From positions 1 through 62,564 of the forward strand of contig NZ_FOOG01000020.1 in NCBI RefSeq assembly GCF_900113125.1: DNA of 62,564 nucleotides, written 5' to 3'. Position 1 is the first letter of the stretch. Each line of letters starts with the position of its first letter. A model generated the notes under the pieces. The model worked only from the letters and a program-made list of their open reading frames with translations, was not told where the DNA came from and ran no database searches. This document shows positions 33,913 to 43,089 of the stretch, piece after piece. Source of the DNA: Halobacillus alkaliphilus. Lineage in GTDB: Bacteria; Bacillota; Bacilli; Bacillales; Halobacillaceae. The position numbers were made by a program, and so were the translations under genes.

Positions 33913-34115
33913 TGGCCTCTATCCCCTTTTCCATGTCAAAATTTATCTAAATCTTGCCCATAACGTTCTTTTTTATATTCATTTTGTTCTTTATAAAGAA
34001 TATTATAAAACGACTCTATTAAAAAGAAAACCGCCAAAATTCACAATAGAGAACAACTACGTTCGCTACACTCTTGTTTTCTCCAAATATCTCCAAATAT
34101 TTTCTATTTTAAGAA

Positions 34116-34150
34116 CAAAAAAGCCGGCTGTTCTATAGCTCAACCGGCTT
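34116..34150 (-). terminator. terminator of the AraC-type gene
   Basis: AAGCCGG(CTG) / CCGGCTT hairpin with six T on the minus strand; overlaps the stop codon. Confidence 0.85.
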
Positions 34151-35355
34151 CACTCTTCCATAATATGATGTTTTTTGCGAAATTCATTTGGTCCGATACC
34201 TTCTATTTTTTTGAAAACTCTTGTGAAATAGCTCTGACTATTAAACCCAAGCTTCAAACTAATGTCCAGCAAAGTAAAATCAGAAATGCTCAGCATCTCT
34301 TTCGCTTCTTTCACCCGCTCAACATTAATAAATTGCGATATCGAAATTCCTGTTTCTTTCTTGAATACTCCCGACAAATAATTAGGATGGACATTCATCG
34401 CAGCTGCGATATCCTGCAGGGAAAGGGCTTCACTTAAGTTCTGGAATATATAGCGCTTGGACCGCTCGACTAAAGGAGAGTGCACCGGTGCTTCCTGCGC
34501 TCGCTGCAAACGGGCCATGAAGCTTTGGATAACATTCTCTTCTAATTCCTGAAGTTCTTCCGTAGTATTTTTCGTTTCTAAGTAGTTCATAAAGAACTCG
34601 CTGAGGGACATCACTTCGTCCAGCTGTGCTCCCCCTGCCAGGCACATTTGATTCAATTCCCCTATCAGACGGATCAGTTGATTTTTTTCAAGTCTCACTG
34701 CATTCGAATGACTGGGGGATGAGAACAATTGCTTCCTCCACTCCCGATAGATGTCCAGTGCCTCCGAATGGCCTAGTTTGAATAACTGTGTAAAACGTTC
34801 CTGAAGCTGATAGTTGTTGTTCGGCGAAGTTTCGTTGATGAGATAATGTTCATACACCTTCTGGATAGGCGAATGTTTTCTTTCACGATGTCCTTCTTGC
34901 TTCTCGGAGAGAATTCGTATGAGAATTCTCTCCATGGACAACATCTGCATAGGGTTCAGAACTGGTAATTGATCATAGTAATTTAGTAATCTTTCCGTCT
35001 TAACTTTACAGTTTGATTCTGCTTTTATAAAACCATCAATTTCTTTTTTTCCAATCTCTTTATGTAAAAAGGGACCAAATACGATATCTACTGGTTCTTC
35101 TTGCCCGATTTTCATAGAATACAAGAAAATACTCTGTCCAAATTCATCTGAGAATTTTTCTAAGGTGTTGGGACTTTTCCTGATGGTTTCTAAAAAAGGG
35201 AAGAAGCTTTTTTTCATGAAATCCGGCGGCTGATGAAAACTGTCGGGAAATTGAAAAGTTAATTTCCGTTTATGATTCAAAAGCAGCACAGGGACTTGCA
35301 GTGCAATCGAACAGTCCTTCAATAAGTGGGTAAGCTCATGATGGGAAATAGCCAT
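34150..35355 (-). CDS. AraC-family transcriptional regulator with long N-terminal sensor domain
   Basis: 401 residues; ATG preceded by GGGGGT. Residues 1-120 look like a small ligand-binding domain (ALQVPVLLLNHKRKL, then FLYSMKIGQ), 160-270 is helical, and the last 100 residues hold two HTH motifs of AraC/XylS type: LSLQDIAAAMNVHPNYLSGVF and FTLLDISLKLGFNSQSYFTRVF with the ending FKKIEGIGPNEFRK. The N-terminal part resembles YesN-like or sugar-binding AraC regulators. No response-regulator receiver domain. The target is unknown; flanking genes are small regulators, so it may be an orphan. Confidence 0.8.
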   Translation of the reverse strand: MAISHHELTHLLKDCSIALQVPVLLLNHKRKLTFQFPDSFHQPPDFMKKSFFPFLETIRKSPNTLEKFSDEFGQSIFLYSMKIGQEEPVDIVFGPFLHKEIGKKEIDGFIKAESNCKVKTERLLNYYDQLPVLNPMQMLSMERILIRILSEKQEGHRERKHSPIQKVYEHYLINETSPNNNYQLQERFTQLFKLGHSEALDIYREWRKQLFSSPSHSNAVRLEKNQLIRLIGELNQMCLAGGAQLDEVMSLSEFFMNYLETKNTTEELQELEENVIQSFMARLQRAQEAPVHSPLVERSKRYIFQNLSEALSLQDIAAAMNVHPNYLSGVFKKETGISISQFINVERVKEAKEMLSISDFTLLDISLKLGFNSQSYFTRVFKKIEGIGPNEFRKKHHIMEE

Positions 35356-35402
35356 ACAGATACCCCCAAGATTAATCCTTTTTTACTATTATACCTGAAT
35401 CC

Positions 35403-35436
35403 AAAAAAATAGCACCCCTAAATGATTAGGCGGTGC
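35403..35436 (-). terminator. terminator of SinI-like gene 2
   Basis: GCACC-CTAA / TTAG-GGTGC hairpin followed by TATTTTTTT on the minus strand. Confidence 0.75.
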
Positions 35437-35438
35437 GT

Positions 35439-35579
35439 CTATTCTAATGAATTCCTCTTATTAGAGGAACTTTTAATATAATCTCTTACTTCTTCGATTG
35501 TCAGCCCCATGGCCTTTGCCTGCTTTAATAAATGTACCCAATCCTCATCTAATTTACTGATACTCGGCAGCGTTCTCAT
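35439..35579 (-). CDS. SinI-like antirepressor, copy 2
   Basis: 46 residues; ATG 35579 follows GGGGAGG at a spacing of eight. LDEDWVHLLKQAKAMGL then TIEEVRDYI at residues 10-35 match the SinI signature and are close to copy 1 (Asp-x-Asp-Trp, AK-x-MGL, EE). It has its own terminator and no SinR neighbour, so it is an orphan antirepressor. Too short for ordinary gene callers. Confidence 0.7.
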   Translation of the reverse strand: MRTLPSISKLDEDWVHLLKQAKAMGLTIEEVRDYIKSSSNKRNSLE

Positions 35580-35795
35580 CTCTCTAAACCTCCCCAAAAT
35601 CCTCTAGGTTTTCTGTTTAAAGATTCTCTATTTTTTATCTATTAAAGAATCTTCCTTCATCTGGAAATGTATTATTATTATAACCGATATTCTGAAAGGG
35701 ATTTTGAACATATTTAACTATTTTTTAAATATAAACATTTAATTTTAGAATATTTCTAATAAAAGAATGTAGTAAATTGTAATTTATAGTTATTA

Positions 35796-35840
35796 AACAA
35801 ACAAAAACCGATATGAACGGTCATATCGGTTTTGTTTGTT
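35796..35840. terminator. terminator of the IDEAL-domain gene
   Basis: Stem AACAAACAAAACCGATATGA-type (one bulge) mirrored by TCATATCGGTTTTGTTTGTT; strong on both strands. Confidence 0.85.
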
Positions 35841-35845
35841 CTATT

Positions 35846-36304
35846 TTAAGAATACATACGGTTCCATGTAGTCGTCAGCACCCGGAAGGTATCGCGGTCT
35901 TCCGAATCAATTGCCTGATCGATCAAACGCCTGAGATTATTCTTTTCGAGCTCCAAAATCACTTCATTCGTTTCATTTTCTTCCGGTTTTGTAAGTTCTA
36001 CTTCTTCCTTTTCATAGTAAGGTGCGACGATGGAATGAAGATGCTGTAGAAAATCCGGCAGCTGCAGAAGATCGGCCACCGATACATACACTATATTTTT
36101 ACCACGTTGAAATACGAAAATATCAAATACATTATGAACACGCTTACGTTGACGGTCAATGATAATTTCTCTGGATTCCATAGGAACGAATTGATAGAGT
36201 TCATTGTCAATAAATAATGAAAAGTACTGGTAGGCTAGCACAACTCGGATAAAGCGCTTATCTTCCTTCACGTAATACGGTTTCAACATTTTAATATTTA
36301 ACAC
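35846..36304 (-). CDS. IDEAL-domain protein
   Basis: 152 residues from a GTG at 36304 after AAAGGGGTG; GTG 36313 is within that site. The C-terminus (LRRLIDQAIDSEDRDTF near 120-140) fits the short IDEAL domain found in Firmicutes proteins such as YpiB-type, and the N-terminal ~110 residues are a compact beta-rich domain (FVPMESREIIIDRQRK, VFDIFVFQRGKNIVYVS). Function is unknown; in other species this domain marks regulatory or partner-binding proteins. No membrane segments. Confidence 0.55.
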   Translation of the reverse strand: MLNIKMLKPYYVKEDKRFIRVVLAYQYFSLFIDNELYQFVPMESREIIIDRQRKRVHNVFDIFVFQRGKNIVYVSVADLLQLPDFLQHLHSIVAPYYEKEEVELTKPEENETNEVILELEKNNLRRLIDQAIDSEDRDTFRVLTTTWNRMYS

Positions 36305-36535
36305 AGTGCCCACCCCTTTAATTTAATCTGAATTTTCAGTATTTTATTCTATTATCGCTGATTTGTCAACAAATTGAAAGTCTTTTATCTTGAATACATG
36401 GTTTAATTTCAAATATTTCTCAAAACTACTTCCCTGACGTGATGGGAAACGTGGCTCTTTCACTATAAATTTTAATTTTTTATAATGGCTCTATTAAACA
36501 TTTTTATTATTTTTTTCCAATCAAATGAGTGTATT

Positions 36536-36831
36536 GTGTAATACTCAGTTTTGAGATAATGGATGGAGAAATGAGCTCCAGGGAATGACTCGCTTTCCTA
36601 TGGCCCTGCGTCTTTCAGGGCCATAGGAAAGTGTTCAAATTTGGAGTCACCCCGAAAGACACGACCAGCATAAGCCGACCAAGGATGGTAGTTTTTCCGT
36701 CCGTTGATGAGCAGCTTATGCCTTGAGTGTCCGGATGATGGAACAAGACGCATTATTTTCCCGCCATCCCTTATCCATTTAACGTAACGGAACCAGTTGT
36801 CTTGAAACTGAGTCTTCCATTATCGGGAGCT
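36536..36831. repeat. MITE-like dispersed repeat, copy 7 (full length, 296 bp)
   Basis: Left terminus TACTCAGTTTTGAGATAATGG and right terminus AGTTGTCTTGAAACTGAGTCTTC with the CGGGAGCT flank. Interior GACTCGCTTTCCTATGGCCCTGCG then a GGGCCATAGG mirror (quoted in part) plus about 130 bp of private sequence not seen in the other copies (centred on 36660-36760). Confidence 0.75.
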
Positions 36832-36862
36832 AACCGAGAATATAATAGAGCCTTTAGGTAAC

Positions 36863-36900
36863 TAAAAAAGTCCCAGCTTTCCATATGGAAAGCTGGGACT
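36863..36900 (-). terminator. terminator of pgcA
   Basis: AGTCCCAGCTTTCC / GGAAAGCTGGGACT with T run on the minus strand; abuts the stop codon. Confidence 0.95.
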
Positions 36901-36905
36901 CTTAG

Positions 36906-38612
36906 TTAAATCAATGCATGCAAACGGTCATTTACGGTTTCTTTTAATGCTTCAAGGATCTTCTCGCTATCTTTTCGGGAACCGGATTTGGCTCCATAAT
37001 AAAATTTGATTTTCGGCTCTGTGCCAGATGGACGTAAACAGAACCAGCAGTCGTCTTCGAGAATAAACTTCAGCACATTCGATGTTGGAAGTTCAATTTC
37101 CTCTGTCGCGCCTCCCTCTACGTAATGACGAGTCATTGTAGAATAATCCTCAACAGCGACTACTTTCTTTCCTCCTGCTTCTGTAATACCTGCGTCACGG
37201 AAATCTTCCATAATAGTCTTGATTTTATCCGCTCCTGATTTTCCTTCAAGCTTCACGGACTGAAGATCTTCAAGGAAGTAACCATGCTTCTGATAAAGCT
37301 CTTCGAGGGCATCCAACAAGGTTTTGCCCTGATTCTTATAATAAGCGCCGACTTCTGCTATAAGAATCGCTGCCTGTACGGCGTCTTTATCACGTGCAAA
37401 TGGTTTAACTAAATAACCATAACTCTCTTCATATCCGAACATGAACTCATATTCTCCGCTCTGTTCGTATTCTTTAATTTTTTCACCAATAAATTTAAAG
37501 CCTGTCAGTGTATCAAGCGTGCCGATGTTATGAGCATCCGCGATGACACGGCCGAATTCAGAGGTCACAATGGTCTTAATCAGAAGTCCATTGTCTGGTA
37601 CATCAGGAGAATGCTCTAAAATGTAATCAAGCATAAGAGCACCAGTCTGGTTTCCGGTTAACACCTGATATTCACCGTTTTTATCGGGTACAGCCGCTCC
37701 CATGCGGTCCGCATCAGGGTCGGTCGCAAGCAGTAAGTCTGCTCCTACAGCTTTTCCTTGTTCAATCGCCATAGCAAAAGCCTGATGTTCCTCCGGATTC
37801 GGAGAAGCAACCGTCGAGAATTCAGGATCCGGCTGCGCCTGCTCTTCTACAATATGAACGGAAGAAAAACCGCTCTGCTCCAGTCCTTTTTGCACGAGAT
37901 CACGTGCTGTCCCGTGAAGAGGCGTGAACACCAGCGAGATATCTTTTTTAATATCCGGCTGAATCGTTACGGATTTAAGCTGCTCTAAATATTCGGCATC
38001 TACTTTTTCATCGATCCAGTGGAGCAGACCGTCCTCTTCCAGCTGCTTCTGATCGGCTGCATCTACATTCAGTTCGTTTTCTACTTTATTGACAAACCCG
38101 ATCATGGATTCAGCCTGAAGAGGAGGAAGCTGGCCGCCGTCCTCGTTATAGGCTTTGAAACCATTGTATTCTGGCGGGTTATGGCTTGCCGTGACTACCA
38201 CTCCTGCTGCGGTCTTTAAATGACGCACAGCGAACGAAAGCTCCGGCGTCGGGCGTAAGGAAGTGAATACGTATGAAGGGATACCGTGGTAGCCGAGCAC
38301 GCGGGCTGTCTCCACTGCAAATTCTTTGGACATATAACGGGAGTCATAAGCAATAGCTACGCCGCGGTTCGAAAGTCCCTGGTCATTCACATACGTAGCG
38401 AGACCTTCGGCAGCTCTTCTGATCGTATAGATGTTCATCCGGTTCGTACCAGGTCCAAGCTTACCGCGCATTCCGCCCGTACCAAACTCGAGGTTCTTAT
38501 AAAAAGCGTCTTCTAAAGACTGCTCGTCATCTTCAATCTCTTTTAATTGCGACGATAACTTTTCGTCCATCTCTTTAAATTCTCTCCAGCGATCGTACTC
38601 ATTTTTCCACAT
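36906..38612 (-). CDS. pgcA: phosphoglucomutase / phosphomannomutase
   Basis: 568 residues, close to the usual 570-580 of Bacillus PgcA. Interconverts glucose-6-P and glucose-1-P (and mannose phosphates in some members), supplying UDP-glucose for teichoic acid glycosylation and glycolipid anchors. Seen: GTGGMRG at 45-51, the phospho-serine loop TASHNPPEYNG with Ser143, the Mg-binding DPDADRMG near 305, GYEESYGY near 405 and the phosphate-binding RPSGTEPK near the C-terminus. ATG is preceded by AGAGGAG. manA lies 32 bases upstream on the same strand, so co-transcription is likely. Confidence 0.9.
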   Translation of the reverse strand: MWKNEYDRWREFKEMDEKLSSQLKEIEDDEQSLEDAFYKNLEFGTGGMRGKLGPGTNRMNIYTIRRAAEGLATYVNDQGLSNRGVAIAYDSRYMSKEFAVETARVLGYHGIPSYVFTSLRPTPELSFAVRHLKTAAGVVVTASHNPPEYNGFKAYNEDGGQLPPLQAESMIGFVNKVENELNVDAADQKQLEEDGLLHWIDEKVDAEYLEQLKSVTIQPDIKKDISLVFTPLHGTARDLVQKGLEQSGFSSVHIVEEQAQPDPEFSTVASPNPEEHQAFAMAIEQGKAVGADLLLATDPDADRMGAAVPDKNGEYQVLTGNQTGALMLDYILEHSPDVPDNGLLIKTIVTSEFGRVIADAHNIGTLDTLTGFKFIGEKIKEYEQSGEYEFMFGYEESYGYLVKPFARDKDAVQAAILIAEVGAYYKNQGKTLLDALEELYQKHGYFLEDLQSVKLEGKSGADKIKTIMEDFRDAGITEAGGKKVVAVEDYSTMTRHYVEGGATEEIELPTSNVLKFILEDDCWFCLRPSGTEPKIKFYYGAKSGSRKDSEKILEALKETVNDRLHALI

Positions 38613-38644
38613 CCATCCATCACTCCTCTTGTAGTTTATAATGA

Positions 38645-39604
38645 TTATGACTTATTGGAACGGGAGACGATTAAAGAAGCATTTCCTTTCAATTCGAATG
38701 TGTCTACCGTAGCAGGGATAATAAAATGATCCCCTTTTGAAAACGAATAAGTCTCCTGGTTAATCCTCACTTCTCCAGTTCCCTGGAGAGCACTTATTAA
38801 CAAATAAGGATTGGGTTTCAGCTCCCCGCTTTCCCCTTCCAATTGCCAATGAAAAACAGAAAAATACTCTTCTTCTACCAAGGTTTCCTGCCTAAGGTCT
38901 GACTGAACTGCATCTGATCGATCGATGTAGGGATCTTTATGTGGAACCGTTATCACTTCCAGTGACTTATCCAGGTGCAGTTCCCGCTTCTCCCCATCGT
39001 TTCCGACGCGATCATAGTCATAGACCCGATACGTGATATCCGAACTCTGCTGGGTTTCAAGAATCTGAATGCCAGCGCCAATCGCGTGGATCGTTCCACT
39101 TGGTACAAAAAAGAAATCCCCAGGCTGAACAGGAACCCGCCTAAGCAGCCTCTCCCATTCTTCATTCTCCACCAAATCCTGTAATTCCTTTTTATTCGAG
39201 GCTTGATGACCAAAAATAATTTCAGAGCCTTCTTTAGAGTCAATCACATACCAGCATTCGGTTTTTCCGTAATTTTTTCCTTCAACTTCGCGCGCATATG
39301 TATCATCTGGGTGGACTTGAACAGACAAGTCCTTCGCAGCATCCAGAATTTTCACTAACAATGGAAATTCTTCTCCTTCTTCATGAGCGAACAATTCACG
39401 ATGTTCTTCCCATGCTTTAGCCAGGTTATGTCCAGCCAGCGGTCCATTCTGAATCGTGTTCGAACCATTCGTATGTCCAGAAATGCACCAGGCTTCTCCT
39501 GTCTGATCTGAAGGTATATCGTACTGAAAAATCTCTTTAAGGCCCGTTCCGCCCCAAAGTCGTTCTTTGAATTCAGGCTTTAAAAAGATAGGTTCCTTAT
39601 ACAT
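38645..39604 (-). CDS. manA: mannose-6-phosphate isomerase, class I
   Basis: 319 residues from ATG 39604, after AAAGAGGTGAG; the frame continues upstream to 39628 but has no better start. Zn enzyme that interconverts mannose-6-P and fructose-6-P. Seen: LWGGTGLKE near 20, the Zn-ligand regions QVHPDDTYA near 90 and GKTECWYVID near 107, and PSGTIHAIGAG near 166 with the catalytic Arg-containing strand after. Cupin fold, small Bacillus form. A PTS gene lies upstream with a terminator between, so manA probably has its own promoter or depends on read-through. Confidence 0.9.
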   Translation of the reverse strand: MYKEPIFLKPEFKERLWGGTGLKEIFQYDIPSDQTGEAWCISGHTNGSNTIQNGPLAGHNLAKAWEEHRELFAHEEGEEFPLLVKILDAAKDLSVQVHPDDTYAREVEGKNYGKTECWYVIDSKEGSEIIFGHQASNKKELQDLVENEEWERLLRRVPVQPGDFFFVPSGTIHAIGAGIQILETQQSSDITYRVYDYDRVGNDGEKRELHLDKSLEVITVPHKDPYIDRSDAVQSDLRQETLVEEEYFSVFHWQLEGESGELKPNPYLLISALQGTGEVRINQETYSFSKGDHFIIPATVDTFELKGNASLIVSRSNKS

Positions 39605-39669
39605 GTGCTGCTCACCTCTTTCTATCATGATTGCCCCTTTATTATATCACACTGCCTGACATAAAAAGA

Positions 39670-39714
39670 CAAAAAACAGACCAGGCCAACTGGAAAATAC
39701 TGTTTGACCTGGTC
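39670..39714 (-). terminator. terminator of the PTS gene
   Basis: GACCAGG..CAA / TTG..CCTGGTC stem followed on the minus strand by GTTTTTTGTC. Confidence 0.85.
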
Positions 39715-39794
39715 CTCTAGTTATTTCCATATTCTCTACCCATTCCTGGTAATACTTGTGGACCTGAGGTAGAAATAATAGGGATAAATGGTTA

Positions 39795-41201
39795 TTATTT
39801 GTTTTTATCAAGCATGCCGTCTTCGTAACCGAAAGCCCATGTCAGTCCGAAGGCTACTCCAATAGCAATACCGTTTGCGATGATGTAATTGGCAAATGGA
39901 ATCAGACCGTCCAGGTATAGAAGCATACCAGGAATTACGGTGATCGCCATTCCAGTTCCAGCAAGTCCCATGAGGGAAGCGAAGAAACCGCCGGCAGCTC
40001 CACCAATCAGACCCATGACAAATGGTTTCATGTAACGCAAGTTAACACCGAAAATGGCAGGCTCTGTGATTCCAAGGAACGCTGAAAGCGCAGATGGAAG
40101 TGCGAGAGCTTTCATTTTCTTCTGTTTTGATTTCAATCCAACCGCAAGTGCTGCGGCACCTTGAGCAGCGATACCTGCTGAGATAAGCGGGTTGAACGGG
40201 TTCTCGCCTAAACGCTCAAGCAATTGAATCTCAAGCAGGTTGAAGATGTGGTGCACCCCTGTAATAACGATCACCTGGTGCAATCCACCGATGATCAGGC
40301 CACTAAGTCCTAGTGGAAGATCCAGCACAACACGTGTAGCAGAGAAAATACCGTTTTCTACAACGTGGAAAATTGGTCCAATGATAAACAATGCTGCCGT
40401 AATCATAATTAATAGAACTAAAAATGGTGTAAGAATTAAATCCAGAGACTCCGGTATTTTCTTCCTTAAAGCTTTCTCAAGCTTCGCTCCTAATATACCT
40501 GTAATAAAGGCAGGAAGCACAGAAGCCTGATAACCAACTACTGGAATAAAGCCGAAGAACATGATTGGTTCGACTTCACCGCCGCCAATATCCCAGGCGT
40601 TCGGAAGTGCAGGTGATACGAGCATTAATCCTATTACTATACCGAGCAGCGGACTGCCCCCAAACACTTTAAACGTAGACCAGGCGACGAGTGCCGGCAG
40701 GAATATAAAAGCGGTATCCGTCAGAATCTGCGTAAATAGAATAAAGTTTTCTGAGATATCTTCAGGAGCCAGTCCAAATAGTCCTAAAATCTGCGGCTGA
40801 GTAACAAGTCCGCGAAGACCCATGAATAGACCTGTGGCAACAAGCACCGGGATAATCGGAACAAACACATCACCGAATGTACGGATCCAGCGCTGTAACC
40901 AGTTCCCCTGCTTCTTCGTCTCTTCTTTCATTTCTGATTTCGTGGTTCCTTCAACATTCAGCTTGGTAACCTCTTCGTAAATTCGGTTAACCGTACCAGT
41001 TCCAAAGATAACTTGCAGCTGTCCAGAGTTGTAAAAAGCACCTTTTACTTTGTCGATCTCTTCAATTGCAGAAATATCAGCTTTCTCTTTGTCGTGCAGC
41101 ATAATCCGAAGGCGGGTGGCACAGTGAGCTACTGAAGCGATGTTTCCTTCGCCTCCGGCAGCCTCAATGACGTCTTTTGCGATTTGAGAATTCTCGGCCA
41201 T
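39795..41201 (-). CDS. PTS sugar permease IIBC (sucrose/trehalose/glucoside family)
   Basis: 468 residues; ATG follows AAAGGGG. The IIB domain (1-85) has the phospho-cysteine in VAHCATRLR, Cys27. The IIC domain spans about 110-460 with roughly ten helices and GGLHQVIVITGVHHIFN near 305 plus GITEPAIFGVNLR near 370, both hallmarks of this family. No IIA domain, so it must borrow a IIA from another system, as TreP/SacP do. No glycosidase or phosphorylase is beside it; the neighbours are manA, pgcA and the LacI-type repressor. The sugar cannot be read out; trehalose, sucrose or a related disaccharide are possible. Confidence 0.85.
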   Translation of the reverse strand: MAENSQIAKDVIEAAGGEGNIASVAHCATRLRIMLHDKEKADISAIEEIDKVKGAFYNSGQLQVIFGTGTVNRIYEEVTKLNVEGTTKSEMKEETKKQGNWLQRWIRTFGDVFVPIIPVLVATGLFMGLRGLVTQPQILGLFGLAPEDISENFILFTQILTDTAFIFLPALVAWSTFKVFGGSPLLGIVIGLMLVSPALPNAWDIGGGEVEPIMFFGFIPVVGYQASVLPAFITGILGAKLEKALRKKIPESLDLILTPFLVLLIMITAALFIIGPIFHVVENGIFSATRVVLDLPLGLSGLIIGGLHQVIVITGVHHIFNLLEIQLLERLGENPFNPLISAGIAAQGAAALAVGLKSKQKKMKALALPSALSAFLGITEPAIFGVNLRYMKPFVMGLIGGAAGGFFASLMGLAGTGMAITVIPGMLLYLDGLIPFANYIIANGIAIGVAFGLTWAFGYEDGMLDKNK

Positions 41202-41234
41202 TTTAAAAACCCCTTTCTTGTAATAGCATTGGCA

Positions 41235-41248
41235 TGTAATCGATTACA
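41235..41248. promoter_or_regulatory. LacI-family operator 1
   Basis: Perfect 14-bp palindrome TGTAATCGATTACA with central CG, typical of LacI/GalR operators, 34 bases before the PTS start. It also resembles a CcpA (cre) site (two mismatches). Confidence 0.65.
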
Positions 41249-41343
41249 CATTTCATAAAAAAATATAAAACATTCAATAATTTCGTCAAATAAGCGCGTC
41301 GCATTCCGTATTTCTATAAGGAAGAAATTGTGTTCCTGAAATG

Positions 41344-41357
41344 TGTGAACGATTACA
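41344..41357. promoter_or_regulatory. LacI-family operator 2
   Basis: TGTGAACGATTACA, 12/14 identical to operator 1 and about 109 bp centre-to-centre from it, immediately after the repressor stop codon. The PTS promoter should lie between the two. Confidence 0.55.
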
Positions 41358-41378
41358 TGATTGCGTTTTCAATTAGAA

Positions 41379-42368
41379 CTATACACTATCTCGTAAAATT
41401 AGTCTATACGTTAGCTCAAATTTCTCCTCAACTTTTTCATTTTTTAATTTAGCCAGTAATAGTTCAGCCGCCTGTTGACCTGCTTTCTTATTAAAATAAT
41501 CGATCGTAGTCAGGGAAGGGCTTACATATTGAGACAAGCTGGAAGCTCCTATTCCGACGACAGCCATGTCTTCAGGAATACGGTAGCCTTGCTCCTTTAA
41601 GTATTCCATAGCCCCGATAGCCATTCGGTCGGTAACGGCATATACCGCTCTTGGCCTGTTTTTACCGCTTGCTCGTAAAATCTTTTTCATCTCTTCATAA
41701 CCGGAATCAATTGAAAAATCCCCTGTTCCCATCCAATGGTCTTTGATCACTCCGCCTTCTCTTTCCATTACATCGCGGAAAGCCTGTTCTCGCATAATCC
41801 CCACAGAAGGGTCATCCCGGCTCACACCAATAAAAGCTATTTTATGATGCCCTTTATGAATCAGCATATTCGTTAGATCTGCTGATGCATGGTAATCATC
41901 ATAGACAAGAGACGTTACTTCAGGAAGATCCTGACCGATCGCAAGGAATGGAAGGTCCACATCACGAATGGTTTGAATTAGTTCATCATTCACATTAGTC
42001 GCAAGCAGAATAATTCCGTCCACGTGTCTGCTCTTTAGTAAACGGATGTATTCAATCTCTTTTTTCTTGTCCAGTTCTGTATCCGTCAACAGAATTTGAA
42101 AGCCTTCTTTAGCTAACACTTCATTAATGCCATTCACTACACGAGTGGATGTTTCCGTGCTTAGACGCGGCAGAATTACACCAATAACGCCTGAACGCTT
42201 TGTCCGCAGCGATTTCGCTGATTGATTAGGCATATAACCGGTCTCTTCTACAATTTTCATAATTCTTTTTCGAGCCTCTTCACTTACGTACCCACTATTG
42301 TTCAAAGCTCTGGAAACGGTAGTCCGGGAAACGTTAGCCCTTTTTGCGATGTCATTGATTGTTGTCAT
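41379..42368 (-). CDS. LacI/GalR-family repressor of the PTS gene
   Basis: 329 residues from ATG 42368, after GGAGGATG; the open frame extends 39 codons upstream without a better start. HTH at 3-24 (TINDIAKRANVSRTTVSRAL) with hinge helix YMPNQSAKSLRTKRS near 45-59, then a periplasmic-binding-type ligand domain (GVIGVILPRLSTE, IAFIGVSRDDPS, VVGIGASSLSQYVSPSLTTI). It most likely controls the downstream PTS gene through the TGTAATCGATTACA sites. The ligand is probably the sugar phosphate imported by that PTS; inference. Confidence 0.88.
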   Translation of the reverse strand: MTTINDIAKRANVSRTTVSRALNNSGYVSEEARKRIMKIVEETGYMPNQSAKSLRTKRSGVIGVILPRLSTETSTRVVNGINEVLAKEGFQILLTDTELDKKKEIEYIRLLKSRHVDGIILLATNVNDELIQTIRDVDLPFLAIGQDLPEVTSLVYDDYHASADLTNMLIHKGHHKIAFIGVSRDDPSVGIMREQAFRDVMEREGGVIKDHWMGTGDFSIDSGYEEMKKILRASGKNRPRAVYAVTDRMAIGAMEYLKEQGYRIPEDMAVVGIGASSLSQYVSPSLTTIDYFNKKAGQQAAELLLAKLKNEKVEEKFELTYRLILRDSV

Positions 42369-42486
42369 AGGTTTCATCCTCCATGGAATCCTTTTCACAT
42401 CATATCGTATTGAAAAAATTGGGCATTGTCTAGCTTTTGGTAAAAATTTCTGTTCTGCTGTACTGACACTCCAAAATTCTTCCACT

Positions 42487-42521
42487 AAAAAAGACCCTGG
42501 AATTTACAGGATTCCAGAGTC
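42487..42521 (-). terminator. terminator of the small gene at 42545
   Basis: GACCCTGGAAT / ATTCCAGAGTC, one mismatch, with six T on the minus strand. Confidence 0.8.
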
Positions 42522-42544
42522 AAATACTTGTATGTAACCACTGC

Positions 42545-42784
42545 TCAGCTGCCAAGAAGCTCAAGAAAGCGCTGGCGGATCGTACGGTACATATACGTAT
42601 CCTTATTCATATCCGTTATAATGGAGTAAAAGGCCGTCTCTGCTTTATAGACCGCCTGCTTCCCTTCATCCTTGAATTCTTCCATCTTCCCTTCCACTCC
42701 CATCTCTCTGATGATTTGATCGATGACGGCATCATACTTCCTTAATGAATCAGGAAGCGGACCGGAATATAAACTGTCCATCAT
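42545..42784 (-). CDS. 79-residue helical protein, unknown
   Basis: Starts ATGATG after GGGGGAAGGG. Predominantly charged and helical (DSLRKYDAVIDQIIREM, then KMEEFKDEGKQAVYKAETA), no membrane segment, cysteine or known motif. Own terminator. Located between the LacI regulator and the threonine operon with no obvious link to either. Confidence 0.6.
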   Translation of the reverse strand: MMDSLYSGPLPDSLRKYDAVIDQIIREMGVEGKMEEFKDEGKQAVYKAETAFYSIITDMNKDTYMYRTIRQRFLELLGS

Positions 42785-43060
42785 TGCTGCCCTTCCCCCT
42801 TTTTATTTTGTAGGTACAATTATTTATATTTTATTTGTCAAAATAAGTCAAGATACTAAAAATTAATACAATAGTTTCATTTTTGTCATTTTATGTCGAA
42901 TAATTAATCATATTTAATATTTATAGATTTTTTCCTATAAATTATCCTGTTTTATTCACTTTCAACTAATAAAAATAGCAAAATACATTTAATGTAAAAA
43001 TTTAATAAAAAGTAGAATTCCTATCTTTTATAAAAATTTGAATCGTCTGAGAATTCGCTC
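42785..43060. other. AT-rich intergenic region upstream of hom
   Basis: Very AT-rich, with no T-box or riboswitch-like fold that I can recognise and no open frame. Confidence 0.4.
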
Positions 43061-43089
43061 TTGTACTCGTCTCCCCTTTCCGTTACAAT
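43061..43089 (+). promoter_or_regulatory. sigma-A promoter of hom-thrC-thrB
   Basis: TTGTAC (43061-43066), 17-bp spacer, TACAAT (43084-43089), about 50 bases before the hom start. Confidence 0.65.

Noticed and set aside
39734-39775. GACCTGAGGTAGAA, resembling a decayed REP arm, with a weak TCTACC/GGTAGA outer stem
   Set aside because: Only about ten bases match the core and the left arm has diverged; chance cannot be excluded.
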